Origin: Bacteroidales bacterium
GTDB lineage: Bacteria; Bacteroidota; Bacteroidia; Bacteroidales; UBA932
DNA: 15,733 nt
Direction of reading: 5' to 3'
Assembly (NCBI GenBank): GCA_020026355.1
Contig: JAHHQP010000040.1
Location: 1-15,733, forward strand
In this document: in pieces, positions 14,296-15,733 of the stretch
Layout: every line of letters begins with the position of its first letter
Position numbering within the stretch: position 1 is the stretch's first letter
Notes under the pieces: generated by a model
Seen by the model: the letters and a program-made list of their open reading frames with translations, nothing else
The model's database searches: none
What the model was told of the DNA's origin: nothing
Translations under genes and position numbers: made by a program

Positions 14296-15326
14296 TGAGA
14301 ACTGGAAAAATATCACTTGCTTTATTCGTCCTTCCTCTCCTGTTCGTGGGGAAGGATGATTTATCTGCACAGCAGAGAACTCATCTGCATGATACCTCAC
14401 GGGTACGTCTGCATGTCCAGCGTCCGGCTCTTGCTCCGTTGAAATCCCTCGGTTGCCCGGGAGCGGAAGCTGTCGATACCTTGGATACGGTCAATGACAA
14501 GGTGAAGGTGGTCCTTTACGGCGATAATAGCTGGAGATATCTGAAACTGCCGGATCCGTTGGCTGATTCAACGATCTTTACGGCGAATTGGGACACCTAT
14601 TCGATGGATCCTTACCGGAAGAAGCAGGCAGAGCTGCCTTATACCTGGTCCATCTGGCTGGTGGACAGCCTGCAGCAGTATCATTGTCCTTTCCAGGGCA
14701 ATGTGAATCCTCGAGGTAAGTTCGGCGTACGTCGTGGTCGCCGCCATCAGGGCGTGGACATCCCTTTGCCGAACGGCTCTCCAGTCTATGCCACCTTTAC
14801 CGGAAAGGTCCGGGTTTCCCGGTATTGCAACGGTTACGGCAATCTGGTCGTCATCCGTCATGAGAACGGGATCGAGACTTTCTACGGTCATCTGTCCAAG
14901 CGTCTTGTCGAGGCAGGGGATTGGGTGAATGCCGGCGATGTCATCGGACTGGGTGGAAATACCGGCCGTTCGACTGGTCCTCATCTGCATTTCGAGACGC
15001 GGTACGACGGCTTTGCCTTCGACCCTTGCTGGCTTATCGATTTCCCGAGCGGAACCTTGAGAAAGCGGCTGTTCATCCTGCACAAGAAATTCTTCAGCCC
15101 GTACAGCAATTACGAGCAGGATTTCGAGGATGAGTGGAAGAATGCTGAAGAGGATGCCAAGGAGGATGCGGAGCGTGCAGCCATGAAGTGGCATACCGTC
15201 AAGTCCGGAGATACCCTCGGCAGGATAGCGGCCCGGAACAACACGACCGTTTCGGCCATCTGCCGGCTCAACGGTATTAAATCCACGACGGTCCTGAAGG
15301 TCGGACGTCGGTTGAGAGTCCGGTAG
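14292..15326 (+). CDS. Secreted M23 peptidase with C-terminal LysM domain
   Basis: The 344-residue protein has an N-terminal signal peptide (about 1-27, hydrophobic LALFVLPLLFVG, cleavage probably near LSAQ), an unassigned region (28-140), an M23 domain (about 141-245) and a LysM domain (about 300-344, beginning WHTVKSGDTLGRIAARNN). Zinc residues are intact: H152 and D156 in RHQGVD, H200 in YGHLS, and H231-L-H233 in GPHLHFET. A charged, Glu/Asp/Ala-rich linker (277-297) precedes LysM. It should bind and cut peptidoglycan in the periplasm; it resembles NlpD/EnvC-type proteins, though unlike those it keeps its catalytic residues. The start may be the ATG at 14292 or at 14295 (ATGATGA), either overlapping the mutase stop, so the two genes are coupled. 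A strong terminator follows. Confidence 0.93.
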   Translation: MMRTGKISLALFVLPLLFVGKDDLSAQQRTHLHDTSRVRLHVQRPALAPLKSLGCPGAEAVDTLDTVNDKVKVVLYGDNSWRYLKLPDPLADSTIFTANWDTYSMDPYRKKQAELPYTWSIWLVDSLQQYHCPFQGNVNPRGKFGVRRGRRHQGVDIPLPNGSPVYATFTGKVRVSRYCNGYGNLVVIRHENGIETFYGHLSKRLVEAGDWVNAGDVIGLGGNTGRSTGPHLHFETRYDGFAFDPCWLIDFPSGTLRKRLFILHKKFFSPYSNYEQDFEDEWKNAEEDAKEDAERAAMKWHTVKSGDTLGRIAARNNTTVSAICRLNGIKSTTVLKVGRRLRVR

Positions 15327-15357
15327 GCTTCTTGTATTTGCCGTCGCTGATTCATTG

Positions 15358-15400
15358 AACACATCCCTGCCTCGTCATGACAAGGCAGGGATGTGTTTTT
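15358..15400 (+). terminator. Terminator of the ruvX-def-mutase-M23 operon
   Basis: AACACATCCCTGCCT (15358-15372) pairs perfectly over 15 bases with 15383-15397 around a ten-base loop that is itself partly palindromic (GTCATGAC). It ends in a run of T (15396-15400). It lies 31 bases after the M23-LysM stop. Confidence 0.92.
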
Positions 15401-15487
15401 CTGAAAATGATGTGTCTTGAAAGGACGGGTGCCTTTCAGAAGAGGCCTACGAACCAGAGAAGGCGGCAGGTCTTTTCGGATATAAGG
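15401..15487. other. Spacer without recognisable feature
   Basis: Between the operon terminator and the tRNA-Asn terminator I see no convincing gene or promoter. A weak imperfect stem (GAAAGG and CCTTTC, around 15419-15437) is present. A 40-codon frame starting at 15407 runs into the tRNA and is not credible. Confidence 0.6.
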
Positions 15488-15519
15488 AAAAAGGTCGCTG
15501 AAGTGTTTCAGCGACCTTT
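15488..15519 (-). terminator. Terminator of tRNA-Asn
   Basis: On the minus strand AAAGGTCGCTGAA (15519-15507) pairs with TTCAGCGACCTTT (15502-15490) around a four-base loop and runs into TTTTT (15492-15488). It begins four bases after the tRNA 3' end. Confidence 0.9.
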
Positions 15520-15522
15520 CTG

Positions 15523-15596
15523 CTCCTGAAGTAGGACTTGAACCTACGACCCTCTGATTAACAGTCAGATGCTCTAACCAACTGAGCTATTCAGGA
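15523..15596 (-). tRNA. tRNA-Asn (anticodon GUU)
   Basis: The minus strand gives a complete cloverleaf: acceptor TCCTGAA/TTCAGGA, D arm GCTC/GAGC, anticodon stem TCTGA/TCAGA with loop CTGTTAA and anticodon GTT, T arm GTAGG-TTCAAGT-CCTAC, discriminator G. CCA is not encoded, unlike in tRNA-Glu of this window. Confidence 0.97.
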
Positions 15597-15637
15597 ATTT
15601 CTTGTGTCTCAACCAGGGGTTGTTCCTGATTGGATTG

Positions 15638-15668
15638 CAAAGGTACGCATTTTTTCTTTCCTTCCAAA
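15638..15668 (-). promoter_or_regulatory. Promoter of tRNA-Asn
   Basis: On the minus strand TTTG (15668-15665), exactly 19 bases, then TACCTTTG (15645-15638) match the Bacteroides consensus. The -33 is extended to TTTGGAAG and the element aligns with the tRNA-Glu promoter at 24 of 31 bases. The sequence farther upstream (15669-15715) is rich in A and T runs, possibly an UP-like element. Confidence 0.9.
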
Positions 15669-15733
15669 TTTTTCGGCAAAAAAATTCAAAAAAAATTGAA
15701 CTTTCTTGTTTTTGGGCCGTCTGAGGGGAGAAA

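Noticed and set aside
12856..14400. A 514-codon open frame on the minus strand opposite the phosphohexomutase
   Set aside because: It lies fully antisense to a gene with all catalytic motifs, and its translation resembles no family I know. It is best explained by codon bias that avoids antisense stops.
15407..15529. A 40-codon plus-strand frame after the operon terminator
   Set aside because: It runs through the tRNA-Asn terminator and into the tRNA 3' end on the opposite strand, and has no domain or start signal.

Overview
This window looks like core chromosome from a member of the Bacteroidota, most likely the order Bacteroidales. The evidence is the end of a bat (Bacteroides aerotolerance) operon, a DUF4837 lipoprotein gene next to rseP, near absence of Shine-Dalgarno sequences at many starts, and several promoters of the Bacteroides type (TTTG, 19 bases, TAnnTTTG). 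Genus cannot be decided from the sequence alone. There is no phage, transposon, CRISPR array or obvious genomic island; nearly everything is vertically inherited housekeeping and envelope biology.

Layout. (1) 1-2865, + strand: the tail of batC, then one long open frame that joins BatD and BatE into a single 869-residue polypeptide. (2) 2862-4190, - strand: glyA, convergent with the bat gene; the two stop codons share the palindrome CTAG. (3) 4191-6938, + strand: a SpoU/TrmH-type RNA methyltransferase, then groES-groEL with two perfect inverted repeats upstream and a strong terminator downstream. (4) 7022-7506, - strand: a bidirectional terminator, rpsT (ribosomal protein S20), tRNA-Glu(UUC) and a consensus promoter. 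(5) 7512-11843, - strand: a tightly packed run, transcribed as M23 peptidase, dxr, rseP, DUF4837 lipoprotein. (6) 11875-15400, + strand: ruvX, def, phosphohexomutase, secreted M23-LysM peptidase and a terminator. (7) 15401-15733: tRNA-Asn(GUU) on the - strand with its own terminator and promoter.

How the genes work together. The bat genes are membrane and periplasmic parts of a MoxR/VWA-type complex. The minus-strand run joins cell wall remodelling (M23), isoprenoid precursor synthesis (Dxr, which ultimately supplies undecaprenyl carrier lipid), regulated intramembrane proteolysis (RseP) and a lipoprotein of unknown function. The plus-strand run couples nucleic acid and protein maturation (RuvX, Def) with sugar-phosphate metabolism for surface glycans and a second wall hydrolase. 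The protein-synthesis theme recurs in glyA (one-carbon units), the RNA methyltransferase, GroESL, S20 and the two tRNAs.

No new multi-gene defence or mobile system was found. The observations most worth a second look are the BatD-BatE in-frame fusion and its junction, the inverted repeats ahead of groES, the extended -33 sequence shared by both tRNA promoters, the tRNA-Glu/rpsT dicistron, and the probably leaderless ruvX transcript.
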